Made by a program: the position numbers and the translations under genes. Shown piece by piece: positions 8,168 to 17,053 of a DNA stretch of 64,000 nucleotides (positions are counted from its first letter, which is position 1; every line of letters starts with the position of its first letter). The notes under the pieces are model-generated. The model did not search any database, had not been told where the DNA came from, and saw nothing but the letters and a program-made list of their open reading frames with translations. This DNA is from Algibacter marinivivus (GTDB taxonomy: Bacteria > Bacteroidota > Bacteroidia > Flavobacteriales > Flavobacteriaceae). The stretch is from positions 481,953 to 545,952 of the forward strand of contig NZ_QFRI01000002.1 of assembly GCF_003143755.1 (NCBI RefSeq), in the 5' to 3' direction.

Positions 8168-9712
8168 ATGGAACATCGATTTGTTGGATTACCAAAAAAA
8201 GGACAAACATATTTATACCTAAAAGAAGGCGGAAAACTAAAAAAAGCAAAGCAAGTGCTTTGGGGAGATTGGCTTTACATAGACCCTTCACTAAATATTA
8301 CTCACAAAGGAAAAAACTATCTAGCTGTTATCTGGAGTCCAAAAGGTCCTGACCCAAAAACGTATTACATACTTGAAGAGCATACTGATGAAAAAAGACC
8401 AATGGAATTGATCTTTTTGGATGTTGGACAGGGAGATGGTTGTGTGTTAATTACTCCTGAGCGAGATCAGAATGAAAGAATTATGATTATTGACGCAGGT
8501 AAAGGAGATAATATGAATACCTTCTTAGAGAGTAGATTCAAAACCTACAGAAATAAATTTCAATTTGATGCAGCCATACTTACCCATCCTGACAACGACC
8601 ACTACCTTGGCTTCGAGAGTATTTTTGCCAACAAGAAAATCGGGTTTAACAATGTGTATCATAACGGACTCAATGAACGTCCTGTAAAAGGCACTTGGGA
8701 TAAAGTAGGTGGTCATCATAAAAATCATAATGGAAATAGCTACGTTCATGAGCTTGTAGAGACCAAAAAGAAATTAGAAGAGCTCTACGGAACTAAAGAA
8801 AAAATTGGAAGTTTTCAATATCCGGGTGTTATGTATAATGCGTTAACGAATGACAACATTAAAGGATACAAGATGTTGTCAGTACACAAGAAACACAGCA
8901 CACATAAAAATGGACGTGCTTATATGAAGGGTTTTGCTCCAATTAACGGAAGAGGCTATACTATTGAAGTATTGGGTCCAGTTCCAGAGGAGAATGAAAA
9001 TGGAGAATTAATGTTACGCAAACTTTCATCTTATGGAGAGACCAAAAACGGGCATTCTATTCTTTTGAGATTACACTATGGTAATTTCAAGATTTTCTTT
9101 GGTGGCGACCTTAATATTCCAGCTGAGAAATTCCTTTTACAGCATTATGCCAATAAGGATAAATGGCCCAAATATGGAAGCGCACGGAGTGAGGCAATGA
9201 TTGAAGAGGCTCGAGAATGGTTCCGATCGGACGTGATGAAAGTATGTCATCATGGTTCTGAAAAAGTAACAGATGAGTTTATAAGAGCTGTTGATCCTGC
9301 TTGTTTCATAATTTCATCTGGTGATGAGGAAGGGCATGTACATCCAAGACCAGACTTACTTGGTAGATTAGGTAAATTAGGAAGAAGTAATAGCCCTGTT
9401 ATTCTGTCTACTGAACTCCAACGATCGACTCGAGAACGCGAAGATCAAAAAGTTATTGATAGGTTGAAAAAAAATGTAAACAAGCTTAGGTCTATTAAGG
9501 AAGAAAAACTAGAAGATCACACCAAAAGTGTGGATGCAGATATTGCACGTCTTGGACGTACTAATGTAAGCGTATTTGGGTCTATTTACATCAAAACTGA
9601 TGGGGAACGCCTTATTGCTGCTTTCAAAAACGAGGCAGATTCAGAAACAAAGAAATGGTTCTATTTTGAGTATCATCTTAATGATGAGGGGGAGTTAATT
9701 CTTAAATCATAA
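8168..9712 (+). CDS. ComEC/Rec2-like metallo-beta-lactamase fold hydrolase
   Basis: The 514-residue soluble protein has an N-terminal domain of about 75 residues. A metallo-beta-lactamase domain follows: FLDVGQGDGCVLI, MIIDAGKG, then the metal site LTHPDNDHYLGF (HxxxDH type) and the distal histidines in FGGDLN and KVCHHGSEKVTDEF. This arrangement is that of the soluble ComEC-type hydrolase domain, which degrades DNA or nucleotides. It lacks the ComEC membrane competence domain. The region after residue 400 (basic, coiled-coil-like, LKKNVNKLRSIKEEK) is unassigned. Such stand-alone ComEC-like proteins often occur in accessory and defence regions, which fits its neighbours. Confidence 0.8.
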   Translation: MEHRFVGLPKKGQTYLYLKEGGKLKKAKQVLWGDWLYIDPSLNITHKGKNYLAVIWSPKGPDPKTYYILEEHTDEKRPMELIFLDVGQGDGCVLITPERDQNERIMIIDAGKGDNMNTFLESRFKTYRNKFQFDAAILTHPDNDHYLGFESIFANKKIGFNNVYHNGLNERPVKGTWDKVGGHHKNHNGNSYVHELVETKKKLEELYGTKEKIGSFQYPGVMYNALTNDNIKGYKMLSVHKKHSTHKNGRAYMKGFAPINGRGYTIEVLGPVPEENENGELMLRKLSSYGETKNGHSILLRLHYGNFKIFFGGDLNIPAEKFLLQHYANKDKWPKYGSARSEAMIEEAREWFRSDVMKVCHHGSEKVTDEFIRAVDPACFIISSGDEEGHVHPRPDLLGRLGKLGRSNSPVILSTELQRSTREREDQKVIDRLKKNVNKLRSIKEEKLEDHTKSVDADIARLGRTNVSVFGSIYIKTDGERLIAAFKNEADSETKKWFYFEYHLNDEGELILKS

Positions 9713-9744
9713 TCTGAATTATAGGTTAAAGAATAACTACTAAA

Positions 9745-10902
9745 CTACTTCATGTATTTTCCCTTCTTACTCCCTTCATACATCACATACTTTACTAAAC
9801 GCGATTCTAATTTAGCGTTATAGAGTTGTATTTTTCTTGATGGACGTAATCCTACATGTTTTAAAGCATCTAAGTTTGAAGTAATAAACCATGCATCAGT
9901 TCCTGGGTAGTTTTGTTTTAGGGTATCCCCAATATTGGCATAAAATTCTTCCATATCGATATTTAAACGTTCACCATACGGTGGATTAAATACCATATGG
10001 AGTTTCTCGTCTCCACCTTTTTGGGTTTTGAAAAAATCTTCGTGTTTAACGTCTATAAAATCTTCTAGCTGTGCGTTTTCTACGTTTTCTTTGGCTTTAT
10101 TTACCGCACTTGGGGCTTTATCATAGCCAATTATTTTATGATGGAAATCTCGGGTTTTTCCGAGTAGAGATTCTTCTATTTTTTCAAACAGCTCCACATC
10201 CCAATCTTGCCAACGCTCAAAAGCAAATTCTTTTCGCATCAGGTTTGGTGGTATGTTACAGGCTATCATTGCAGCTTCTATAAGCATGGTTCCTGAGCCA
10301 CACATGGGATCCATAAAATTGGTTTGCCCATCCCAACCGGATAACATGATTAAGCCTGCTGCCAATACTTCGTTTATGGGTGCAATGTTGGTGGCTGTTT
10401 TATAACCACGTTTGTGTAGAGAATCTCCTGAGGAGTCTAAAGATATCGTACAACGACGTCTATCAATATGAACATTTATTTTTAGGTCTGGGAATTTAAG
10501 GTCTACGTTTGGACGTTGTCCGTCGGTATCTCTAAATTTATCAACTATGGCATCTTTTGTTTTTTGAGCGATGTAGAGCGAGTGCGAAAACAAATCGGAA
10601 TGGATAGTGGCATCAATAGCTAAAGTGCCTGTAGGCTTTAAGTATTTACTCCAATCCATGGCGTAGATTTTATTGTATAAATCTTGCTCGCTATTTACAT
10701 TAAAAGCATGTATGGGCTTTAAGATTTTTACTGCTGTACGCAATGCTAAATTACATTTGTACATAAACCCTTTATCGCCTGAAAAAGAAACGTTTCGAAC
10801 CCCTTTTTTAACGTACATTGCACCGAGTTGAGTGAGTTCTTTTTCTAATAATTCTTCAAAGCCAAATAGGGTTTTGGCGACCATGTTAAAATTTTCTGCC
10901 AT
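9745..10902 (-). CDS. THUMP-domain class I rRNA methyltransferase (RlmL N-half type)
   Basis: From the ATG at 10902 the protein is 385 residues and starts MAENFNMVAKTLFGFEELL. The frame stays open to 11082, but that part translates the GCGTTA element and is not protein-like. The THUMP RNA-binding domain covers about residues 40-160. The methyltransferase domain follows with MDPMCGSGTMLIEAAMIA (SAM-binding) and VFNPPYGERL (NPPY catalytic motif). The family makes N2-methylguanosine in 23S rRNA (RlmL-like) or similar. It is convergent with the 8168 gene and divergent from the gene at 11091. Confidence 0.9.
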   Translation of the reverse strand: MAENFNMVAKTLFGFEELLEKELTQLGAMYVKKGVRNVSFSGDKGFMYKCNLALRTAVKILKPIHAFNVNSEQDLYNKIYAMDWSKYLKPTGTLAIDATIHSDLFSHSLYIAQKTKDAIVDKFRDTDGQRPNVDLKFPDLKINVHIDRRRCTISLDSSGDSLHKRGYKTATNIAPINEVLAAGLIMLSGWDGQTNFMDPMCGSGTMLIEAAMIACNIPPNLMRKEFAFERWQDWDVELFEKIEESLLGKTRDFHHKIIGYDKAPSAVNKAKENVENAQLEDFIDVKHEDFFKTQKGGDEKLHMVFNPPYGERLNIDMEEFYANIGDTLKQNYPGTDAWFITSNLDALKHVGLRPSRKIQLYNAKLESRLVKYVMYEGSKKGKYMK

Positions 10903-10988
10903 TTTTTTAAGTCTGATAGACTTTTTACGTCTAATAGATTGCAAAAATAATGTAATTTTGCGCAAATTAACTAGCATTAGCGGATAAT

Positions 10989-11078
10989 GGGTTAAGGATT
11001 GCAGTGGAAAGCCCACAGCGAGGTACGAGCGAGGACTTGTAACGGAAAGCCTGACCCCGCTTTTGAGCGGGGTAACCC
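10989..11078 (+). repeat. GCGTTA element, copy B (short type, covarying ends)
   Basis: The element reads GGGTTAAGGATTGCAGTGG, GAAAGCCCACAGCGAGG, GAGGACTTGTAACGGAAAGCC and a terminal CCCCGCTTTTGAGCGGGG hairpin, ending TAACCC. Its ends are GGGTTA and TAACCC, where the other copies have GCGTTA and TAACGC. Both sides changed together, so pairing is preserved. It fills the divergent gap between two methyltransferase genes. Confidence 0.85.
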
Positions 11079-11090
11079 TCAAAAACTACT

Positions 11091-11822
11091 ATGACAAACG
11101 ATACTTCTACTTGGTTTACTTCTTGGTTTGACACACCATTTTACCACATTTTATACAAAAATAGAGATGATACGGAGGCACACGCGTTTATGGATACGCT
11201 TACCGGGTATTTGAATATTCCTGAGCATGGAACGATACTGGATTTGGCCTGTGGTAAGGGTAGGCATGCACGATATTTAAATAAAATAGGGTATGATGTT
11301 ACTGGTGCTGATTTGAGTGAAAATAGTATTGATTATGCAAAACAGTTTGAAAATCACCGTTTGCATTTTGCTGTGCATGATATGTGCAAGCCTTTTGGTA
11401 AACAGTTTGATGCGGTTTTTAATTTGTTTACTAGTTTTGGCTACTTTGATGATGATGCAGATAATTTAAAAACGATAAAGGCGATTAAGGAAAATTTGAA
11501 CGATTTTGGGTTTGGAGTGATTGATTTTATGAATAGTGAGTTTGTAATTGATAACTTAGTGCCTGAGGAAGTGAAAACGGTTGATGATATTGATTTCCAT
11601 TTAAAACGCTATGTTGAGGACGGTTATATTATAAAAGATATTACTTTTACGGCGGACGATAAATTGTACAATTTTCAGGAACGTGTGCGTGGATTTACGC
11701 TTGCGGATTTTGAGTTGCTTTTTGAACAGGCTGGTGTACATTTATTAGATGTTTTTGGAGATTATAAACTACGTAAGTTTAGCGCTAAAACCTCTGAGCG
11801 TTTAGTAATGATTTTCAAATAA
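11091..11822 (+). CDS. Class I SAM-dependent methyltransferase
   Basis: The 243-residue soluble protein has SAM motif I ILDLACGKGRHARYL at about residues 45-60, an acidic loop at the next strand (DVTGADLSENSI), and a conserved FTSFGYFDDD. This is the layout of small-molecule methyltransferases such as the UbiE/Methyltransf_25 type. The substrate cannot be told. The start codon lies 12 bases beyond GCGTTA copy B, and a stem-loop terminator follows the stop directly. Confidence 0.85.
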   Translation: MTNDTSTWFTSWFDTPFYHILYKNRDDTEAHAFMDTLTGYLNIPEHGTILDLACGKGRHARYLNKIGYDVTGADLSENSIDYAKQFENHRLHFAVHDMCKPFGKQFDAVFNLFTSFGYFDDDADNLKTIKAIKENLNDFGFGVIDFMNSEFVIDNLVPEEVKTVDDIDFHLKRYVEDGYIIKDITFTADDKLYNFQERVRGFTLADFELLFEQAGVHLLDVFGDYKLRKFSAKTSERLVMIFK

Positions 11823-11877
11823 GCCGATAATCGGCATTTGTTTATTATCACTGTTTCGGGGTCGATAATCGGCTTTT
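11823..11877 (+). terminator. Stem-loop terminator after the methyltransferase gene
   Basis: GCCGATAATCGGC immediately follows the stop codon, and GTCGATAATCGGC followed by TTTT lies 25 bases later. The two arms can pair with two mismatches, and each is also self-complementary. The trailing T run fits intrinsic termination. Confidence 0.6.
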
Positions 11878-11941
11878 GGTTTTGTTTACTGTTACGAATT
11901 ATTATAGATTAGATTTTAAAATTGTATAGTATATTTTTTGA

Positions 11942-12616
11942 ATGAATAAGTTTCTTTTTCCCATACTTGCTGTTATTTTAGGTTTTGTTTTAGCCTTTTT
12001 TACGAAGAAGCAAAAAACTTGGAACACCAAGCTCCTGCTATCCTTTAGTGGTGCTTTTTTATTGGCTTTGACACTTTTTGAGTTGCTTCCTGAAGTATAT
12101 AGTCATTTAGATACTAAAATGACAGGACTTTTTATAATGTGCGGTATTTTACTGCAAATTGTTTTGGAGTTATTCTCTAAAGGCGCGGAACATGGGCACG
12201 TACATATCCATAAGGATGAAACGGCTTTTCCTTGGCTATTGTTTATTAGTTTGTGTATTCATAGTTTTCTAGAAGGGTTTTCTATTCATGATCATAATGA
12301 TATGGTTTATGGGGTTTTGGTTCATAAAATACCAATTGCTACATTGATTACTATGTTTTTATTGCAATCTAGCTATACCAAAATACAGGTTGGTAGCTTT
12401 TTGTTAGTATTTGCTTTAATGACACCGTTTGGGACTTGGATTTCTCATACTTCATCGTTTCTTGCTGATTATGCACATATGATTAATGCTGTGGTTATTG
12501 GTATCTTTTTTCATATTTCTACCACCATTTTATTTGAAAGTGGCGAGGGACATAAGTTTAATTTATCAAAGTTTGTTTCTATAATACTTGGTGTTGGGGT
12601 GGCTTATTTGATTTAG
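11942..12616 (+). CDS. ZIP family metal transporter
   Basis: The 224-residue protein has about seven hydrophobic segments. A His-rich stretch HGHVHIHKD sits between segments 3 and 4. The ZIP metal-site motifs are CIHSFLEGFSIHD (HSxxEG) and VLVHKIPIATL (HKxPE type with Ile-Ala in place of Glu). ZIP proteins bring Zn2+ or other divalent metals into the cytoplasm. It stands alone between a terminator and an inverted repeat. Metal specificity cannot be read from the sequence. Confidence 0.85.
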   Translation: MNKFLFPILAVILGFVLAFFTKKQKTWNTKLLLSFSGAFLLALTLFELLPEVYSHLDTKMTGLFIMCGILLQIVLELFSKGAEHGHVHIHKDETAFPWLLFISLCIHSFLEGFSIHDHNDMVYGVLVHKIPIATLITMFLLQSSYTKIQVGSFLLVFALMTPFGTWISHTSSFLADYAHMINAVVIGIFFHISTTILFESGEGHKFNLSKFVSIILGVGVAYLI

Positions 12617-12618
12617 AT

Positions 12619-12699
12619 TGTCATTCCTGCGAAGGCAGGAATCTCATAAATTGAAACTAAAATATATTAAAGTGGATTCCTGCCTTCGCAGGAATGACA
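12619..12699. repeat. Perfect inverted repeat with 25-base arms
   Basis: The arms at 12619-12643 and 12675-12699 are exact reverse complements. Each contains the inner palindrome ATTCCTGCGAAGGCAGGAAT. The 31-base spacer is AT-rich. The same palindrome recurs as a single copy at 52446-52465. It may also terminate the ZIP gene. Confidence 0.85.
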
Positions 12700-12715
12700 A
12701 AATTGAAGATTTTAA

Positions 12716-13141
12716 ATGTTCTCAAAAGAAGAATCTCGTAAATTAAAACAAGAATTTTGGACCAGTTTTGGTAAGTCGTTCCCACGAAAATGGATTTTAT
12801 ATAATACCAAACTGAAAGGTCTTAGTTTTAAATTTTATTTTGACAATAAGAAAGCTTTAGTGGCTTTAGACCTTGAAGATGATTTGGAATACCGCATTAA
12901 ATATTGGGAAAAACTTCTTGCTTTAAAATCGATTCTGCTAGATGAATACTTATCTGATGCTATCTACGATGAGGAATATTTTTTAGACAACCATAAAGAG
13001 ATTTCAAGAATTTATGTGCCTTTGGAGCAAAAAGTATCTATCCATAATAAAAACTCGTGGCGAAATGTTATGGAGTTCTTCAATGAAAAGATGAGTTTAT
13101 TTGAGGCTTTTTTTGAAGAGTATAAGGAGATTATTGAATAG
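12716..13141 (+). CDS. DUF4268 domain protein
   Basis: The 141-residue soluble protein has an N-terminal FWTSFGKSFPRKWILY followed by KGLSFKFYFDNKKALVALDLE. This matches my recollection of DUF4268, a domain related to restriction-endonuclease-like folds in larger proteins but here stand-alone. Typical flavobacterial versions have this length. It follows the inverted repeat with no intervening room for a separate promoter beyond the repeat itself. Function is unknown. Confidence 0.75.
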   Translation: MFSKEESRKLKQEFWTSFGKSFPRKWILYNTKLKGLSFKFYFDNKKALVALDLEDDLEYRIKYWEKLLALKSILLDEYLSDAIYDEEYFLDNHKEISRIYVPLEQKVSIHNKNSWRNVMEFFNEKMSLFEAFFEEYKEIIE

Positions 13142-13156
13142 TGAATACTACAACTT

Positions 13157-13654
13157 TTAACTTTTAACTAATTTAATCATTTCATAATCATCCATAACAA
13201 AACCACTACCAATATCCGCAATTAAAGCTCCTATGTTTTTAAAACCAAGTTTTTCATAAGCTTTAATAGAGTTTATATTGTTTATATTAACCGTTAGTCT
13301 TATACGCTTTAAATTGTAAGTCTTTGCTTTTTGTTCTACAAACTGCATTGCCGTTTTTCCTATTTTTTTTCCTCTATAGTTACTTAGAACATATATTTTA
13401 CTTAAAAACAAGGTGTCTTTTTCCTCTTTTATGGAAATATAGCCAACAGGAGTTTCATCATAATATATTGAGAAATACTCATATCCATCTTCAACTTGCT
13501 TTTCAATAGCTTTTACAGATTGAAATTTGTCTAGCATATAATCTATTTGCGGTTTTCCAACAATGGGTATATAATGCTCTCTCCAAATAGTATCAGCTAA
13601 AATTTCAATTTGTTGATAATTTTGAGTGGTTATAGCTGCTTCAATTTTAATCAT
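13157..13654 (-). CDS. GNAT family N-acetyltransferase
   Basis: The 165-residue protein has the GNAT acetyl-CoA site LSKIYVLSNYRGKKIGKTAM (R/Q-x-x-G-x-G/A type, RGKKIG) and the later helix SIKAYEKLGFKNIG. The fold transfers acetyl from acetyl-CoA to an amine. The best match by eye is the RimI/spermidine-type subgroup, but the substrate is unknown. It is convergent with the DUF4268 gene, with 15 bases between stops. Confidence 0.88.
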   Translation of the reverse strand: MIKIEAAITTQNYQQIEILADTIWREHYIPIVGKPQIDYMLDKFQSVKAIEKQVEDGYEYFSIYYDETPVGYISIKEEKDTLFLSKIYVLSNYRGKKIGKTAMQFVEQKAKTYNLKRIRLTVNINNINSIKAYEKLGFKNIGALIADIGSGFVMDDYEMIKLVKS

Positions 13655-13761
13655 ATCTGTGTTTAAAAATTCAAAGAAAACAATAAAAATCTATTTATGA
13701 TGTTAATATAAAGTGAATTTACCATTCATCGAAAAATTACGCTATCTATCTGATTTTTAAC

Positions 13762-13769
13762 TATATTTG
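13762..13769 (+). promoter_or_regulatory. -7 promoter box for the DUF1800 operon
   Basis: TATATTTG is an exact TAnnTTTG match. Transcription starting about 7 bases downstream would begin near 13776. That is after the first in-frame ATG at 13772 and so supports the ATG at 13826 as the true start of the DUF1800 gene. I see no clear -33 box. Confidence 0.45.
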
Positions 13770-13825
13770 AATTGATATCAGTCAAAAATACCTACAAATT
13801 ATACAGACTGACTAAAAAAAATTGC

Positions 13826-15634
13826 ATGAAACACCCCATACTCTATCTTTTTTTATGTTTTCCTATTTGTTTCTTTTCGCAACAATACAGCGACTATTTA
13901 GGTGCTGGACATAGTAATGGAATAACGGTTACTTCTAGTAGTCAAGAAAGTCGAGCAAGTTGGAATGAAGTTGCAAGTGATGATAACACTGTAAATGGCA
14001 CAGGGTTAGATGGACGCTTACTAGAAACTTCTCGATTTTTAGCACAAGCCACTTTTGGTACCGATTTAGATTATATTAAATCAGTAGCTGAAAACTCTTT
14101 TGAAGATTGGATTGATACACAATTTGATTTGAATTCACCATCTTTTGGCGAACTGACGCAAACCGTTTTCGACAAAGCTTTAAATAGATTTGTTGCCAAT
14201 GGCGGTAATGAAGACGATTATTTTGGACCTTATTGGATTCATTTTCAATATGCATGGTGGGAAAGTAACATTGACAATCAAGATTTACTCAGACAGCGCA
14301 TTGCACTAGCCTTAAGCGAAATTTTGGTTATTTCAAGAGAATCTAATCTAGGAGATTATGGTATTGGTTTGGGTGATTATTACGATGTTTTAAAAGATAA
14401 TGCTTTCGGCAATTACAGAAACCTTCTTAAAGATATCACTTTACATCCTATGATGGGAATTTATTTAAGTCATTATAATAACCCTAAAACAAATCCTGAT
14501 GAAAACACAAATCCTGATGAAAATTTTGCAAGAGAAATTATGCAATTATTTTCTATTGGACTTTATGAATTAAATCAAGATGGAAGCTTTGTGTTAGATG
14601 GAAACGGTGATAGAATACCTACTTACGATAATAATGACATCAAAGAGTTTGCTAAAATTTTCACAGGTTTAGGTCCTGCCGATGTTATGGATAATCCCTG
14701 GGGTGTAATAACACAGTTTGGTGTAGAGCATTATTTGGCTGTAAAAGATATTCCTATGGCCATGTATGAAGAATTTCATGAACCTGGAGTAAAACGCTTA
14801 CTTAACGGTTTAGTTGTTCCCAGTGGGCAATCGGGTATGCAAGACATAGATTCTGCTATTGACAACCTATTTAACCATCAAAATGTTGGCCCTTTTATAG
14901 CAATCCGTCTTATTCAACAATTAGTTAAATCAAACCCATCACCAGCCTACATATCCAGGGTAAGTTCAGCTTTTAATAATACAAAAGGTGTTAGAGGCAA
15001 TATGAAAGCAGTAATAAAAGCTATTCTATTAGATGAAGAAGCTAGGAGTTGTAATGGTATTGAAAACCCAACAAGCGGAAAATTAATTGCACCAATGATT
15101 CGCTATTTTAATGTTGCAAGACAACTTGATTTAAATAATGAAACTAGTGAAAATTGGAATATTGCTTATAACTTTTATAGAGCAACAGGTCAATCACCTT
15201 TAGCGGCGCCACATGTGTTTAACTTTTACTTTCCCGATTATGTTCCTAATTCTGAATTTGATACTGCTAAATTAGTAGGTCCAGAATTTGAAATACATAA
15301 TTCAGCAACAAGTATCGATTTTATAAATGAAGTTGATCTATGGACATTTCCTCAATATTACTCAATATTAGATACTTGGGATTTAGATATGGAAGGACGC
15401 GCTTTAGATTTTGAAGCACTTAAATATTACGCAAAAGATAGTGAAGTACTCATCAATCAATTAGATAAATTATTTACGCATGGGCAACTATCAAATGAAA
15501 CCAAACAACTCATAATTGATGCAATAGATCCTATTGTAAATGATTGGAATGAAGATTTTAAATACACAGACTTAAGAGTAAAAATGGCTTTGTACCTTTT
15601 ACTAATAAGTCCAGATTATGCCATCCTTAAATAG
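13826..15634 (+). CDS. DUF1800 family secreted protein
   Basis: From the ATG at 13826 the protein is 602 residues and begins MKHPILYLFLCFPICFFSQ, a clear signal peptide; the upstream in-frame ATG at 13772 would spoil it. DUF1800 signatures are present: ETSRFLAQATFGTDLDYI near the N-terminus, NFAREIMQLFSIGLYELN in the middle, then DIKEFAKIFTGLG, FHEPGVKRLL and APHVFNFYFPDYVP. DUF1800 genes are nearly always followed by DUF1501 genes, as here after 6 bases. The pair is exported and of unknown biochemical role. Confidence 0.9.
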   Translation: MKHPILYLFLCFPICFFSQQYSDYLGAGHSNGITVTSSSQESRASWNEVASDDNTVNGTGLDGRLLETSRFLAQATFGTDLDYIKSVAENSFEDWIDTQFDLNSPSFGELTQTVFDKALNRFVANGGNEDDYFGPYWIHFQYAWWESNIDNQDLLRQRIALALSEILVISRESNLGDYGIGLGDYYDVLKDNAFGNYRNLLKDITLHPMMGIYLSHYNNPKTNPDENTNPDENFAREIMQLFSIGLYELNQDGSFVLDGNGDRIPTYDNNDIKEFAKIFTGLGPADVMDNPWGVITQFGVEHYLAVKDIPMAMYEEFHEPGVKRLLNGLVVPSGQSGMQDIDSAIDNLFNHQNVGPFIAIRLIQQLVKSNPSPAYISRVSSAFNNTKGVRGNMKAVIKAILLDEEARSCNGIENPTSGKLIAPMIRYFNVARQLDLNNETSENWNIAYNFYRATGQSPLAAPHVFNFYFPDYVPNSEFDTAKLVGPEFEIHNSATSIDFINEVDLWTFPQYYSILDTWDLDMEGRALDFEALKYYAKDSEVLINQLDKLFTHGQLSNETKQLIIDAIDPIVNDWNEDFKYTDLRVKMALYLLLISPDYAILK

Positions 15635-15640
15635 CCTCAA

Positions 15641-17053
15641 ATGACTAAGCATAAACACATATCAAGAAGAAAATTTATAGGCAATTCCTGTGCAGCTCTT
15701 GGCTACACTACCCTATTTTCATCTTTAATAAACCTGAAAGCTATGGCAGCAACTGCCATGGATAATTCTTCATTAATAACAGTTGGTGGAGATTATAAAG
15801 CACTTGTTTGTGTATCACTTGCTGGTGGAAATGATTCCTTTAATATGCTTATTCCTAAAGGGAATACTGAGTATAATGAATATGCAAACACGAGGTCTAA
15901 TTTAGCCATCCCGCAAAATGATGTTTTACAAATTAACCCTAATACAAGTGATGGTAGAGTTTTTGGTTTACATCCATCAATGCCAGATGTGCAACAACTA
16001 TTTGAGAGTGGTAATTTAGCTTTCCTTTCTAACGTTGGAACACTCATAGAACCTTCAAGTAAAACTGATATATTAAACGGTGTTGTTAAAACACCTTTAG
16101 GATTGTTTTCACATGCTGATCAGCAACAGCAATGGCAAACTGGACGTCCAAATGAAAGAACCAATACAGGATGGGGAGGTAAAATTGCAGATTTAGTGCA
16201 GTCCATGAATTCTAATCAAAATATATCAATGAATATCTCATTACGAGGTAGTAATATTTTCCAACGAGGTGATCAAATTACACCTTATGCCATTAGTAAT
16301 AATGGGAGTATTGGTATAAATGGCTATGGTAATTCTGGTCATTTTAATGAATTAAAAACGGCTGCTCTAAATACAATGCTTGAAAGAGATTATCAAGATA
16401 TTTTCAAGAATGCATACAAAAACACCATAAAAACCTCTAACGATGCCAATTTAGAATTTCAGGCAGCTATTGATACTATTTCAGATTTCAGTACACAACT
16501 TCCAGAATATAATAATTTGGCTGATCAACTTAGAATGGTTGCTAAAACTATAGCATCTAGAGATACTTTAGGATTTTCCAGACAGATATTTTTTGTTCAA
16601 ATAGGTGAATGGGATCATCATGATGAACTTTTGTTAAATCATAGCAATAAATTAGCCGAAGTCAATCAAGCTTTAAAATACTTTAACGATGTGATGACCG
16701 AATTGAATGTTGGAGATTGTGTAACCACATTTAGTGTTTCAGATTTTGCAAGAACTTTAACTTCAAACGGAAATGGAACTGACCACGCATGGGGCGGAAA
16801 CGCCTTTATGATGGGTGGAGCAGTTAACGGTAAAGAAATTTATGGAAACTATCCTAATTTAGCTTTAAACGGCGACCTGAATATTAACGACAGTGTACTA
16901 ATTCCAACAACTGCAGCAGACAGTTATATGGCAGAATTAGCATTATGGTTTGGTGTTCCAGCATCAGAACTTTCTACTATTTTTCCTAATATTTCAAATT
17001 TTTATGATACAACCTCTAATGTTCCGCCATTAGGTTTTATGAATATGGCATGA
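15641..17053 (+). CDS. DUF1501 family secreted protein
   Basis: The 470-residue protein starts with SRRKFIGNSCAALGYTTLFSSLINLKAMA, a twin-arginine (Tat) export signal. DUF1501 motifs are LVCVSLAGGNDSFNMLIP (related to the alkaline-phosphatase/sulfatase fold), HPSMPDVQQLF, FFVQIGEWDHHDELL and HAWGGNAFMMGGAVNGKEIYGNYP. Tat export suggests it folds in the cytoplasm with a cofactor or metal. It sits between DUF1800 and a T9SS-sorted protein, overlapping the latter's ATG by four bases. Confidence 0.9.
   Translation: MTKHKHISRRKFIGNSCAALGYTTLFSSLINLKAMAATAMDNSSLITVGGDYKALVCVSLAGGNDSFNMLIPKGNTEYNEYANTRSNLAIPQNDVLQINPNTSDGRVFGLHPSMPDVQQLFESGNLAFLSNVGTLIEPSSKTDILNGVVKTPLGLFSHADQQQQWQTGRPNERTNTGWGGKIADLVQSMNSNQNISMNISLRGSNIFQRGDQITPYAISNNGSIGINGYGNSGHFNELKTAALNTMLERDYQDIFKNAYKNTIKTSNDANLEFQAAIDTISDFSTQLPEYNNLADQLRMVAKTIASRDTLGFSRQIFFVQIGEWDHHDELLLNHSNKLAEVNQALKYFNDVMTELNVGDCVTTFSVSDFARTLTSNGNGTDHAWGGNAFMMGGAVNGKEIYGNYPNLALNGDLNINDSVLIPTTAADSYMAELALWFGVPASELSTIFPNISNFYDTTSNVPPLGFMNMA

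Noticed and set aside
10903-11082. N-terminal extension of the THUMP methyltransferase to 11082
   Set aside because: This part translates GCGTTA element copy B and the AT-rich leader. The ATG at 10902 gives the normal family start.
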